Source: a virus | Virus record (IMG/VR): IMGVR_UViG_3300010401_000052 | Span: 1 to 40,447 of that record | Direction: 5' to 3' (one strand) | DNA: 40,447 bases | Program-made: the position numbers and the translations under genes | Shown here: piece by piece, positions 8,519-15,880 of the stretch | Layout of the letters: each line of letters begins with the position of its first letter | How positions within the stretch are numbered: position 1 is the stretch's first letter | Notes under the pieces: generated by a model | Told to the model about the DNA's origin: nothing | The model's database searches: none | What the model saw: only the letters and a program-made list of their open reading frames with translations

Positions 8519-9700
8519 TTAGTTAACGGTTCCACCAAAATTATTACCAAAACCCTGGTTGGCACCAATACTGTAAAGTGTTTCAGTACGTGTTGCTGTC
8601 CATTGGCGTTGGCTTCTTTTCCAAACAAGCATTTCTTGTTCTCTGAAGAAAGGCTCATAAAATTGTAACTGTTCCAAGTCTCCAGTATCAGAAAGAATCT
8701 TCCTCGCAGCCCCTCGAGCAATATATTCCGACATATAACCGAAAGGAACAGCTTGAGTTGTTGTCAAGAAGGCTGCAGGTGATAAATAAGCATCTAATTC
8801 GACAAGGTATTGTGTGTCTGGGACTGTTCTCAAAGTCAACGTGTTATTGTAAAACAATACCGCTCTAGGTAGGCCGGCGTTGAAGAAATAGCATTGTACA
8901 TTGATGTTTTGACCTGAAGGTATAGCGACAGGGAATGTTACATTGATCACACCAGAAAGATAGTTTACCGTGTTAACTGTTGTGCTATATCCTCCGCCTA
9001 AAACTGAATATCCAAAAGGAGCCGTCCCTGGCGCCATTAACAAGCCATAATTAGGATTTGAAGTTAGAAATTGTCCAGAATCAGTCACTAAGACATTAGC
9101 CCCAGAAGCATCTATAGAAGTGATATAAACAGCCGGTAGAATGCTTGTAGAAGGGATTAAAGTATCTAAAGTAGTCCCCAAAGGAGGATCAACATTATTT
9201 CCTGTTGCAATAACTCCATTAATATCCACATGGCCCCTTAAGATGGCATTAATAGGCGGATTATTAGGCGTGGGAATTGATCCGGGCAAAATAGGGATTT
9301 GTAAACTATATGTAGTCCCGCCATTCCCAGTCCCTACTACTTGCAAGTTTTGTACAATATTTGGGAAAAAGTTGAAGAAACTGTTCTTTTGTGTAGAAAG
9401 CGCCACCCGGACGCCGTTAATATAAACAGGATCAAGAAATCCTTGATAAACAGGAAAAAAGTTAACGTTTTGCTGTCCTTCCACTTGAATGTCATATAAA
9501 GGCATGTTATATTGATCGACCCCAGGAGTTGTTTGAAAAGCGTATTTTGTCTTCAAATCAAACAACTGTATCCTGGCGTCTACATCCATTAGCCAAAAGC
9601 GATTGATAAAATCTATAATCAAATCATCGCTTATAACAGCATTCGAAGGACTTTTTATGATCCTGCGGACATAGGTGATAATATCACTTAAGAGATTCAT
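8519..9700 (-). CDS. Head-tail adaptor / tail tubular-like protein
   Basis: A 393-residue protein. It begins with a helical region (MNLLSDIITYVRRIIKSPSN) followed by ISDDLIIDFINRFW. The C-terminal region has RGAARKILSDTGDLEQLQFY (near 330) and ends in aromatic and Arg/Gln-rich helix. N- and C-terminal helices around a beta-rich insert are typical of podovirus adaptor proteins below the portal. It overlaps the upstream gene by ATGA. The assignment comes from architecture and from its place between capsid and tail genes. Confidence 0.6.
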   Translation of the reverse strand: MNLLSDIITYVRRIIKSPSNAVISDDLIIDFINRFWLMDVDARIQLFDLKTKYAFQTTPGVDQYNMPLYDIQVEGQQNVNFFPVYQGFLDPVYINGVRVALSTQKNSFFNFFPNIVQNLQVVGTGNGGTTYSLQIPILPGSIPTPNNPPINAILRGHVDINGVIATGNNVDPPLGTTLDTLIPSTSILPAVYITSIDASGANVLVTDSGQFLTSNPNYGLLMAPGTAPFGYSVLGGGYSTTVNTVNYLSGVINVTFPVAIPSGQNINVQCYFFNAGLPRAVLFYNNTLTLRTVPDTQYLVELDAYLSPAAFLTTTQAVPFGYMSEYIARGAARKILSDTGDLEQLQFYEPFFREQEMLVWKRSQRQWTATRTETLYSIGANQGFGNNFGGTVN

Positions 9701-10284
9701 TTGAAGTTATTAGCTCCCATAAAAATGGACTTGCTTGTAGAGGCTGGCTTCGCTGTTAATCGATCTATAGTCTTGTCTACCGCCATCGAACCATAATATT
9801 GCCCCATGCCATCTTGTGCAGTTATTGAAGTTTGTTGCATCACCAAACGATGGTAAGTGCACCTTGTCAGCTGTTCTGCTAGGTGTCTGGGCCCCCATAC
9901 AGGCTTATTAACTGGCACCTTCCAGAACTCGGCTGGCATGCCCGCAAAGGGCTTTGTCCATAACTCTATTGCTTCTCCAATGATTTCGTTATTTTCCGCG
10001 ATAAACTGGACATACTCAGTTTTAAAGTTATAATCTTGCCGATAATCTTCGTTGAATTTTTCCCTGCTAGAAATAGATCTGCTGGGCTTGAGATAAACAT
10101 CCGGCGATTTTTCGATTTCTCTACTAGACATTTTAGTTTGTGGCTCTACCTCGTCTTTAGGGGCCTTATTCATCCTGTCTAGAGTTAATTTCTGCACATT
10201 CTCATCAAATGCCTCAAATTGCTTTTCCACTTTATCCATTTCTTGTTGTGCTAGTGAACTTGCTGCTTTTGGTTTTGGTGACAT
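9697..10284 (-). CDS. Structural-block protein of unknown function
   Basis: 195 residues from the ATG at 10284, which has a perfect AGGAGG eight bases upstream; the frame is open further but that start has no such site. The first 95 residues are charged and probably disordered. The second half has aromatic residues and a helical segment (AEQLTRCTYHRLVMQQ). Genes like this sit between decoration and adaptor genes in related podovirus-like genomes. No enzyme motif is visible. Confidence 0.65.
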   Translation of the reverse strand: MSPKPKAASSLAQQEMDKVEKQFEAFDENVQKLTLDRMNKAPKDEVEPQTKMSSREIEKSPDVYLKPSRSISSREKFNEDYRQDYNFKTEYVQFIAENNEIIGEAIELWTKPFAGMPAEFWKVPVNKPVWGPRHLAEQLTRCTYHRLVMQQTSITAQDGMGQYYGSMAVDKTIDRLTAKPASTSKSIFMGANNFK

Positions 10285-10294
10285 GTTTTTCCTC

Positions 10295-10948
10295 CTACAA
10301 GGGTGAGATATTAGTGAAACTTCCTGGTACAAATATATTTTGAACTTTAGCATTAATGTTTATTTGACCGCTATTACTATCTCCTATAGCAATTATTTGA
10401 GGCGTAAGGCTATATGCGGGGAATGTCTCGGCCGTTCCTCCAGCCGTATAGGTGCTAAAAAGAGTAGAATTAACTGCTATCGTTATAGAAGTCGCATTTT
10501 GAGACAAAATCGAATAAACATTTCCATTCAACTGCGTCATCCCTCCTACACCAGAAATAAAAACACTAGGCCCATACACAGGCTCATCTACAGTCAAAAC
10601 ACATTGTAAAGCCTTTGTAGCGCCTGAAATATTCGCCACAAAAGGATCATCATCAAAAGCATTAGCGAAACTAGAATCGATATTGATTTCTACCTGATTA
10701 GCCGCAGGAATCGAAATCACAAAGCCAGAAAGATTATTTAACTGAAAAGATCCATAAGGCACAGGAACCAACAACCTGACTTCTTGCCCAATCACATAAT
10801 TGTGATTAACCGAAGTTGTAACTACCGTTGTTAAACCAATGATTATATCCGAAATGACAAACCTGCTCGGCTCATAAAATTGCGGCTCAATCGGTACATT
10901 GGAATACGCCGGTATTGGATAAGAAACTACTGTCCCTATTGAAGTCAT
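10295..10948 (-). CDS. Virion protein with two FCCH-like modules
   Basis: 217 residues from the ATG at 10948; a GTG two codons earlier is possible, but the AGGTG site is better spaced for the ATG. It contains a module beginning VNHNYVIGQEVRLLVPVPYG (near residue 50) and another with VFISGVGGMTQLNGNVYSI (near 140). Both correspond closely to segments of 10997-12118 and to the C-terminal part of 4922-7912. I infer a decoration or tail accessory protein. The terminator at 10960-10990 separates it from the capsid genes. Confidence 0.65.
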   Translation of the reverse strand: MTSIGTVVSYPIPAYSNVPIEPQFYEPSRFVISDIIIGLTTVVTTSVNHNYVIGQEVRLLVPVPYGSFQLNNLSGFVISIPAANQVEINIDSSFANAFDDDPFVANISGATKALQCVLTVDEPVYGPSVFISGVGGMTQLNGNVYSILSQNATSITIAVNSTLFSTYTAGGTAETFPAYSLTPQIIAIGDSNSGQININAKVQNIFVPGSFTNISPL

Positions 10949-10959
10949 AAACACCTATT

Positions 10960-10990
10960 AAAAGGGGGTGACACGTTCTCACCCCCTTTT
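10960..10990. terminator. Strong bidirectional intrinsic terminator
   Basis: A perfect 12-bp stem: AAAAGGGGGTGA (10960-10971) pairs with TCACCCCCTTTT (10979-10990) around a seven-base loop. The stem is G/C-rich in the middle and flanked by A on one side and T on the other, so it can work in both directions. It directly follows the capsid and decoration genes (leftward), which fits uncoupling their high expression from the tail genes. Confidence 0.85.
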
Positions 10991-10996
10991 ATCCGT

Positions 10997-12118
10997 TTAA
11001 GGAATGCTTAGGTCATGGAACAAGGCTCTCCAATAGATCACATCTGAAGCAGCTCCAACTAGGATTGCATCAGCGTCACCGACAGAAGCACCAGCACCAA
11101 TTATAAAGCCCTGACTTGTGTTATTCACAAACGCGCCCTGGATAGCAGGACCATTGATTGTGTTAACACGAGTTGTACCAATCGGCGAATAATAAGGAGG
11201 AGGATATAGAGCAGAACCACTAGAGATCTGCACTCCGCCAGTATTTACATCACCAACAGCAACAACTTGAGGGAAACTCAAGCCCGGAACATTGGCCACA
11301 GCAACGTTTGTTGTAAACGCAGTCATCGCCGTTGAGTCTATATTCACAACAAAGGTATTGAAGTCAGTCACAGCAATTACATAACCATAGACTGGAGCGC
11401 CTGGGGTTAATGTATTTGGTAATGTATTCAACTCTACAGTACCCCAAGCTGATGGGATACGGAATGCCACTTCTTGTCCTACGACAAAATTATGAGCATC
11501 TGTTGTGTCGATTGTTGTTGTTGTACCAGTTGTTATCGCGCTTATAACAGTTGTGCCAGGAAAATAAAGATACGGATAAAGTATCTTTTTAACCTTCGCA
11601 CTAGCTGGCGACGCAGATAAATTGGTATAAGCAGCGTTATTGCTATTCCAGTTTACTATGAAGTTGTTAGCATCTGTAACAGTAATCACAGTAAAAGGAA
11701 TACCATTCATTTGTGGCATACCAGTCGTTGCAGACTGGAAAAGTCCTTCAAATAAAACAACATCGCCTATAGCATAACCATGACCAGTTACTTGGAATGA
11801 TGTAGTTGTGCCTTTTGTAGAAGCCACAATCTGTTTCGCTGGTCCGAATTGAAGTAATTGGCCAGCTGAAAAAGTACTGATACCGTTGGAAGTAACGATA
11901 TCTGAAATTAAAGCTGATCCAGTACTTCTCTCTATAACAGCAAAACCCTGACCCATATTAATATCCCACCATGCGAATGGTACGACGTCATCGGTCATAG
12001 CAGCTGCTGCTGTATAGTTAATGAATTCTACATAATCAGGTTGGAAAGGCAAGTTAATAACTTGCGCATTACCTGTCGAAGTGAATTTACCCTTCGCCTG
12101 TTTAGAATATTCAGTCAT
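10997..12118 (-). CDS. Capsid decoration / head-fibre-like protein
   Basis: A 373-residue beta-rich protein next to the major capsid gene; one base separates the two frames. Residues 1-75 form a beta domain (GKFTSTGNAQVINLPFQPDY). It then has two FCCH-like modules starting VTGHGYAIGDVVLFEG (near 110) and TDAHNFVVGQEVAFRIP (near 210), each followed by a 'D.N.F.V.' strand pair. The C-terminus is a separate Gly-rich domain. The position after the capsid gene and before a strong terminator suggests an abundant structural product on the capsid surface. Confidence 0.65.
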   Translation of the reverse strand: MTEYSKQAKGKFTSTGNAQVINLPFQPDYVEFINYTAAAAMTDDVVPFAWWDINMGQGFAVIERSTGSALISDIVTSNGISTFSAGQLLQFGPAKQIVASTKGTTTSFQVTGHGYAIGDVVLFEGLFQSATTGMPQMNGIPFTVITVTDANNFIVNWNSNNAAYTNLSASPASAKVKKILYPYLYFPGTTVISAITTGTTTTIDTTDAHNFVVGQEVAFRIPSAWGTVELNTLPNTLTPGAPVYGYVIAVTDFNTFVVNIDSTAMTAFTTNVAVANVPGLSFPQVVAVGDVNTGGVQISSGSALYPPPYYSPIGTTRVNTINGPAIQGAFVNNTSQGFIIGAGASVGDADAILVGAASDVIYWRALFHDLSIP

Positions 12119-12119
12119 C

Positions 12120-13100
12120 TTACACCCCCAAGTTGCTTAAGCGTGTGCTTAAGAGGTTACGGATAGCTGTATCTTGTGTGATCGCTTGCGCTTGCGCAAA
12201 CTTCACAGCCAAAGTAGCGTTTTGGGCTAACATGCCAGAATAATAAGGGTCACGATAAATCAAGTTCATGCTAAAGCCGTCTTGATTTATATGCGTAACC
12301 GCCTGCTTGCCGAGCACTGTATTGTAATACAAGTCGTTAAGCGTGCCCGAGCTATTAGCTACAGCGTTTCTAGCCACTGGCGCTTCTGAGCTAGTCAACA
12401 CTCTAATATTGAATGCTGAACCAAATTCAGAAGGCAGCGCAGACGCATTGGTAGGATAGTTCCATTGGTTAAGGAATCCAGATCCCACTAATGAATCGAA
12501 ATCGGACTGCAATTCTGTAGACGCCAACATAAAGTAAGCGCTTCTTACAGGACCAGTACCGAAACGATCCATACCTTCTATGCCCGACATAAATTTGTAG
12601 GCATTGTTGGTATCAAGTGTAGTAGCCACTAAACTAAAGTCGGACATTCCGAGATTAGTTGGATTAAATCCATTACTTCCACCACCAGCATTAATTTGGC
12701 TAGCAGCAGAAATAATGTAATCTCTAAGTATAAGATCCTCCGCTTGCCGCATGGCGACAGCTAAACGCTCTGATACCCAGGCTAAAACGCCTTCTTGATC
12801 TTGCAGGATCACTTGTTCGTTTATAACGCATCCAGTACCAAAGAATGCCATTTGTGCGTCTATGATGTCTCTTTGTGGTACTTGAGCAGCAGGGTCAATC
12901 CCTGAGTTTCCTAATTGGACAGTGGGCGGGGTAAGGGCCCTTGGGCGCATGAATCTGCATGTGGTGCCGCCATTTGCGGGCATTGACACTTTATCGCAAA
13001 CTGTAATGTAATTCATAGTCGGCGTTGGCACATACAGCATGGCTGGAGCTAATGATTGCAAAATCATTGGCCCGAGATTACCCGTAGTAGTAATCGTCAT
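12120..13100 (-). CDS. Major capsid protein
   Basis: 326 residues. It has a helical and Gln-rich segment with ERLAVAMRQAEDLILRDYII (about 111-130), like the spine helix region of HK97-fold capsid proteins, and the order fits the N4-gp56-type or P22-like capsids of podoviruses. It lies after the scaffold-like gene and before a decoration-like gene, as expected. A separate promoter and a long structured leader lie upstream (13101-13298). The ribosome-binding site AGGT is modest. Identity is inferred from size, composition and place. Confidence 0.8.
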   Translation of the reverse strand: MTITTTGNLGPMILQSLAPAMLYVPTPTMNYITVCDKVSMPANGGTTCRFMRPRALTPPTVQLGNSGIDPAAQVPQRDIIDAQMAFFGTGCVINEQVILQDQEGVLAWVSERLAVAMRQAEDLILRDYIISAASQINAGGGSNGFNPTNLGMSDFSLVATTLDTNNAYKFMSGIEGMDRFGTGPVRSAYFMLASTELQSDFDSLVGSGFLNQWNYPTNASALPSEFGSAFNIRVLTSSEAPVARNAVANSSGTLNDLYYNTVLGKQAVTHINQDGFSMNLIYRDPYYSGMLAQNATLAVKFAQAQAITQDTAIRNLLSTRLSNLGV

Positions 13101-13298
13101 ATCAACCTATGTGGTGAATGAAAAGAATGTTACAAAACGTAACAAAACAAAATGATATGATGATCGGTAGACGAGCCTATTACGTCAGTTCTCGATCATA
13201 TCTGGCAAGTGCTTGCGAACACACAATAACGCTGATTTTCTGTTAACGTCAGAAGGACGATGCCATTTACGCCAGGCAGGCGAAACTTCAATATAGCA
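13101..13298 (-). promoter_or_regulatory. Capsid gene promoter and structured 5' leader
   Basis: On the minus strand an extended -10 box, TGC TATATT, occupies 13290-13298 (TATATT at 13290-13295) with AT-rich DNA upstream. Transcription from it would give a leader of about 180 bases. The leader has a large imperfect stem between 13154-13166 and 13193-13202 and a small hairpin GCAAG-TG-CTTGC near 13205-13216. A long structured leader on a highly expressed gene may stabilise the mRNA. No protein-coding frame of note lies here. Confidence 0.5.
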
Positions 13299-13321
13299 TA
13301 ATTAAATATTTATTGGCTATT

Positions 13322-13552
13322 TCAATCCGGCCATAATCTTATTCCCGCGGCCCTTCTTTCTTTTGCTTCTCTTATATTCTTTGCGACTTGGGTTTCGGCA
13401 AGAGGGATTAAAGTATCTCTCATTGTGTTATCATCTGTGTGATTATGCGCCGCTTCTGCGCATTCATTGCATACTTTAAATGCGGCGCCAGCTAGAACAA
13501 AAATGTGTGGATTTGTAACATCACGGCCACAATGAGAGCATTTGCAGTCCAT
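13322..13552 (-). CDS. Small zinc-finger protein
   Basis: 76 residues from the ATG at 13552 (a TTG codon just before it is also open). The first 40 residues hold a CxC..C and C..C pattern (CKCSHCG near 3-9 and CNECAEAAHNH near 28-38), suiting a structural zinc site. The rest is charged. It lies between the scaffold gene and the capsid gene. Small zinc proteins are common in phages; the partner is unknown. Confidence 0.65.
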   Translation of the reverse strand: MDCKCSHCGRDVTNPHIFVLAGAAFKVCNECAEAAHNHTDDNTMRDTLIPLAETQVAKNIREAKERRAAGIRLWPD

Positions 13553-13555
13553 CAA

Positions 13556-13672
13556 TTACTTGCCTTTAGAAGGCTTTTTATGGCCGTCTTTCTCTTTTGT
13601 CTCCATTTCGGAATGACTTTCAGGACGTGCTTTAGACTTACTTTTCTTGTGTTTTTCTTCGTAACCTTTCAT
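13556..13672 (-). CDS. Basic 38-residue protein
   Basis: A short frame (MKGYEEKHKKSKSKARPE...) with a perfect AAGGAG site six bases upstream. It ends three bases before the start of the zinc-finger gene and begins ten bases after the scaffold-like gene. It is very rich in Lys, Ser and Glu and likely disordered. It could be a small nucleic-acid-binding or head protein. Confidence 0.55.
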   Translation of the reverse strand: MKGYEEKHKKSKSKARPESHSEMETKEKDGHKKPSKGK

Positions 13673-13682
13673 ATTTTTCTCC

Positions 13683-14357
13683 TTATAATCTTAAGTTTTG
13701 TTTTAATTGCTGCATTTTTTCATATGCTTGCTTCTGGCCACCGGCACTAAAGTCGCTCATAGTAGAGTATGGGGCCGTTCCGACACCTGATGGCTGATAA
13801 TAAGGGCTCCGCTTATTGCTATCAACCTTTTCTTGAATGGATGTTTGTTTGACCTCTGGCTTATGTAGGCCTAATGCCTTGATGTTTTTATAGACTAGTT
13901 TCTGTCTTTCAAAGCCTTCAGGCATCTCAAGGATGCTTTCGGCTAGTTCGGGGTCTCTTTGGGCAAGCTTTTCGGCATGCTGCAACACATCATAGAAATC
14001 ATTATTGCTTTTAAGCCAATTGTTCTTTCTTTCTTCTTGTAGAGCTACCTGAACGGCTCTATTTATTTCGCTTTGTGTTTGCACTTTCGTTTGCTCGCCG
14101 AACTTATCTAGTTTTTTCTTAAGCTTTTTTTGATCGATATATGGTTCATCATCGTTATCATCATCGTCATTAATTTGCTGGCGTTTAGCTAATGCTTCAT
14201 GAGCCGCCTTTTCTGCTTCTAGCCTTGCAGATCGCTCCTGGGCCAGGGCTTTCTCATATTTAGCCTCAAGCATGCGGAAGTTTAATTCCTTATCACTTGG
14301 CTTGTTTTCCTGTACTGCTTGATTGGGGACTTGACTTGATGGGGTTTGAGCTGTCAT
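13683..14357 (-). CDS. Scaffolding-like protein
   Basis: 224 residues, highly charged and helical. A coiled coil spans about residues 25-60 and is followed by an acidic run INDDDDNDDEPY (62-73) and a basic helix KKLKKKLDKFGEQ. The C-terminus is short and polar. This helical, acidic composition and the place between the portal and capsid genes fit a scaffold. No protease is seen nearby. Confidence 0.6.
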   Translation of the reverse strand: MTAQTPSSQVPNQAVQENKPSDKELNFRMLEAKYEKALAQERSARLEAEKAAHEALAKRQQINDDDDNDDEPYIDQKKLKKKLDKFGEQTKVQTQSEINRAVQVALQEERKNNWLKSNNDFYDVLQHAEKLAQRDPELAESILEMPEGFERQKLVYKNIKALGLHKPEVKQTSIQEKVDSNKRSPYYQPSGVGTAPYSTMSDFSAGGQKQAYEKMQQLKQNLRL

Positions 14358-14435
14358 ATATATCCTTTGCCCTTAACGCAGGACTGCGGTTGGATTTATC
14401 TGCATTAAACTAAAATTATGAATTGATGGCAAGGC

Positions 14436-14642
14436 ATGAACATAAATCTTTCAAAAGTCGAGATTGAAAAAGTAATTATATCCATGGAAATTGCCCTCAA
14501 AATAGGTCTAGAAATCGATCTAGACCTATTAAAAAAGCTTTATGGATTCTTAAAAATCATAGAAGATGTGGAGAATTTGAATGAAAATAGACCGCTTAGA
14601 AACACACGACCGCCTAAAACACTTCACAAAACAAAACTTTAG
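14436..14642 (+). CDS. Small helical protein on the plus strand (uncertain)
   Basis: A 68-residue frame beginning MNINLSKVEIEKVIISMEIA. The first 45 residues look like a genuine amphipathic helical protein, but the last 20 overlap the next gene by 62 bases and look like a shadow. The best ribosome-binding site (GCAAGG) is too close to the ATG. A 12-bp perfect inverted repeat lies inside it (14501-14530). It may be real, or only leader DNA for 14581-15063. Confidence 0.35.
   Translation: MNINLSKVEIEKVIISMEIALKIGLEIDLDLLKKLYGFLKIIEDVENLNENRPLRNTRPPKTLHKTKL
14501..14530. repeat. Perfect 12-bp inverted repeat
   Basis: AATAGGTCTAGA (14501-14512) and TCTAGACCTATT (14519-14530) are exact reverse complements around the six-base centre AATCGA. 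It is followed by six A residues. It could be an RNA hairpin, a bidirectional terminator between the leftward and rightward genes, or a dyad operator. It falls inside a doubtful coding frame. Confidence 0.8.
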
Positions 14643-15063
14643 TATCGCGGAGTGTTGCCAAGATTTAATTGATCAACGCCCATTTGGTGAACATCCCTTT
14701 TATATCTTTTCTCATGCTAGAACAGAAGACGATGGCGTTAATAAACGCATCATATGGCAACCAAGATTAACAAAGCCAAAAGCCCAAACCAATTCAATGC
14801 TTTTCAAAGCCTATCCTGGGACAGATCTAATCAAAGTAATTTGGATGATACCAGCGGTAGAGCTATGGGACAGCTTCAAAATCGGCAAGATGACTGAAAA
14901 TAAAACTGTTTTGGATAGCATTGATAAATTTTTATATGAAAAAGAGCGCTTAGAATCTCCTGAAGAAGACGATTTAAGCGATCAAGCAATTGATGAAATC
15001 TATAAATCTCTCGCCAGATCTGCAAAGGCCAAAAAAATAGGAAATAATATATTACTATGCTAA
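14581..15063 (+). CDS. Conserved phage protein, portal-linked, unknown function
   Basis: 160 residues with a GGAG site seven bases upstream. Notable stretches are PFYIFSHARTEDDGVNKRI (about residues 39-57), WQPRLTKPKAQTNSMLFKAY (59-78) and an acidic C-terminal region. I recall phage proteins with the same 'HPFY.F.H.RTEDDG' and 'NSMLFKAYPGTD' signatures near portal and scaffold genes. It is on the strand opposite to its neighbours and its last nine bases overlap the convergent gene 15055-15234. No catalytic motif is apparent. Confidence 0.75.
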   Translation: MKIDRLETHDRLKHFTKQNFSIAECCQDLIDQRPFGEHPFYIFSHARTEDDGVNKRIIWQPRLTKPKAQTNSMLFKAYPGTDLIKVIWMIPAVELWDSFKIGKMTENKTVLDSIDKFLYEKERLESPEEDDLSDQAIDEIYKSLARSAKAKKIGNNILLC

Positions 15064-15234
15064 AGATTTTGGAGGCGTCTTCATTTTCTTTCCGCCAAGT
15101 GGATTCATGCCTTCCACATCTCTAATACGCCCTAGCTTCGCTTTAATTCCTGAGCCATAGTAGTCCCCCATCCCTATCTTTGTATTCGCTGTATGGGCGT
15201 TCTGTGTGGGTTTTAGAGGCGTTGGCTTCTTCAT
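15055..15234 (-). CDS. Small conserved portal-linked protein
   Basis: A 59-residue basic protein. It contains KIGMGDYYGSGIKAKLGRIR (about 19-38) and the end GGKKMKTPPKSLA, which I recognise from a family found next to podovirus portal genes. Its start overlaps the stop of 15231-15494 by ATGA. The function is unknown; a virion or assembly factor is likely from context. Confidence 0.75.
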   Translation of the reverse strand: MKKPTPLKPTQNAHTANTKIGMGDYYGSGIKAKLGRIRDVEGMNPLGGKKMKTPPKSLA

Positions 15235-15494
15235 TCCTCAATCTCGATTCTTAGATTCTTATATGGCACTTCATCGTCTTTCATTGTCTTAACACGGCCT
15301 TTTGGAAGCGTTGGGGCTGTAGCTTTAGGATTATCCTTATGCCCAACAGGCTGGCGATGACCTACACCATAATGGGAACCAGCGTTAACATAACAACTCG
15401 TTCTCTCATCATAGGGGGGACAATCAAAATTCCAGGGCGATTTCAATGTCTTTTCTTTCTTCAATGCTATTGGGTCTTTAAAACCAGTATCCAT
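15231..15494 (-). CDS. Small conserved portal-linked protein
   Basis: An 87-residue protein with the stretch LKSPWNFDCPPYDERTSCYV (about 17-36) and then SHYGVGHRQPVGHKDNP. This signature, with conserved Cys, Tyr and Gly residues, recurs in phages with the same gene order. It forms a set with 15055-15234 and 15575-15793. No enzyme motif is seen. Confidence 0.75.
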   Translation of the reverse strand: MDTGFKDPIALKKEKTLKSPWNFDCPPYDERTSCYVNAGSHYGVGHRQPVGHKDNPKATAPTLPKGRVKTMKDDEVPYKNLRIEIEE

Positions 15495-15514
15495 AATTCC
15501 TCAATTGTTTAATT

Positions 15515-15572
15515 GGGGGATAAGATTTTTAGTCTTTCCCCCGAATCCTTGATGCAAAAAGGAACATCAAGG
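15515..15572. terminator. Two tandem hairpins between portal-linked genes
   Basis: The first stem pairs GGGGGA (15515-15520) with TCCCCC (15537-15542) and extends through AAGA/TCTT. The second pairs CCTTGATG (15547-15554) with CATCAAGG (15565-15572) exactly. They fill the 80-base gap between 15231-15494 and 15575-15793. Neither has a clear U-run in the leftward direction, so they may be processing sites or partial terminators. Confidence 0.6.
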
Positions 15573-15574
15573 AA

Positions 15575-15793
15575 TTAATTCCTGTGTCCGGCTTTTCTAG
15601 GATGACCTTTCACTTTACTGTCACCCATATTTTGAAACTTTTTGATTTCTTCTGTAGTATCTTCATACTCTGACACAGCGCCCGCTGACATCGCAGAGCT
15701 CTCCGCTTTTGTATGGACACCTTGTGGCATGACCATGTTTTTTCCAGGCCCACCCGCCCAGAACTTGTGGTCGTCGATTCTTTTTCCACTCAT
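15575..15793 (-). CDS. Small conserved portal-linked protein
   Basis: A 72-residue protein with IDDHKFWAGGPGKNMVMPQG (6-25) and then TKAESSAMSAGAVSEYEDTT (28-47). I recognise this pattern from podovirus-like genomes, where it also sits between the portal and scaffold genes. The function is unknown. A hairpin precedes it (15843-15865) and another pair follows it. Confidence 0.75.
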   Translation of the reverse strand: MSGKRIDDHKFWAGGPGKNMVMPQGVHTKAESSAMSAGAVSEYEDTTEEIKKFQNMGDSKVKGHPRKAGHRN

Positions 15794-15842
15794 ATATACT
15801 CCCTGAGCCTTTTCGGCCCAATTCTAGTTTTTTAACTCGTCA

Positions 15843-15865
15843 CCTTGAACCCAAAAATTTCAAGG
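15843..15865. terminator. Hairpin after the portal gene
   Basis: CCTTGAA (15843-15849) pairs exactly with TTCAAGG (15859-15865) around CCCAAAAAT. It resembles the second hairpin at 15547-15572: both share the CCTTGA arm and a following CAAGGAATT. It lies just downstream (leftward) of the portal stop. Confidence 0.55.
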
Positions 15866-15880
15866 AATTCTTTACACCAT

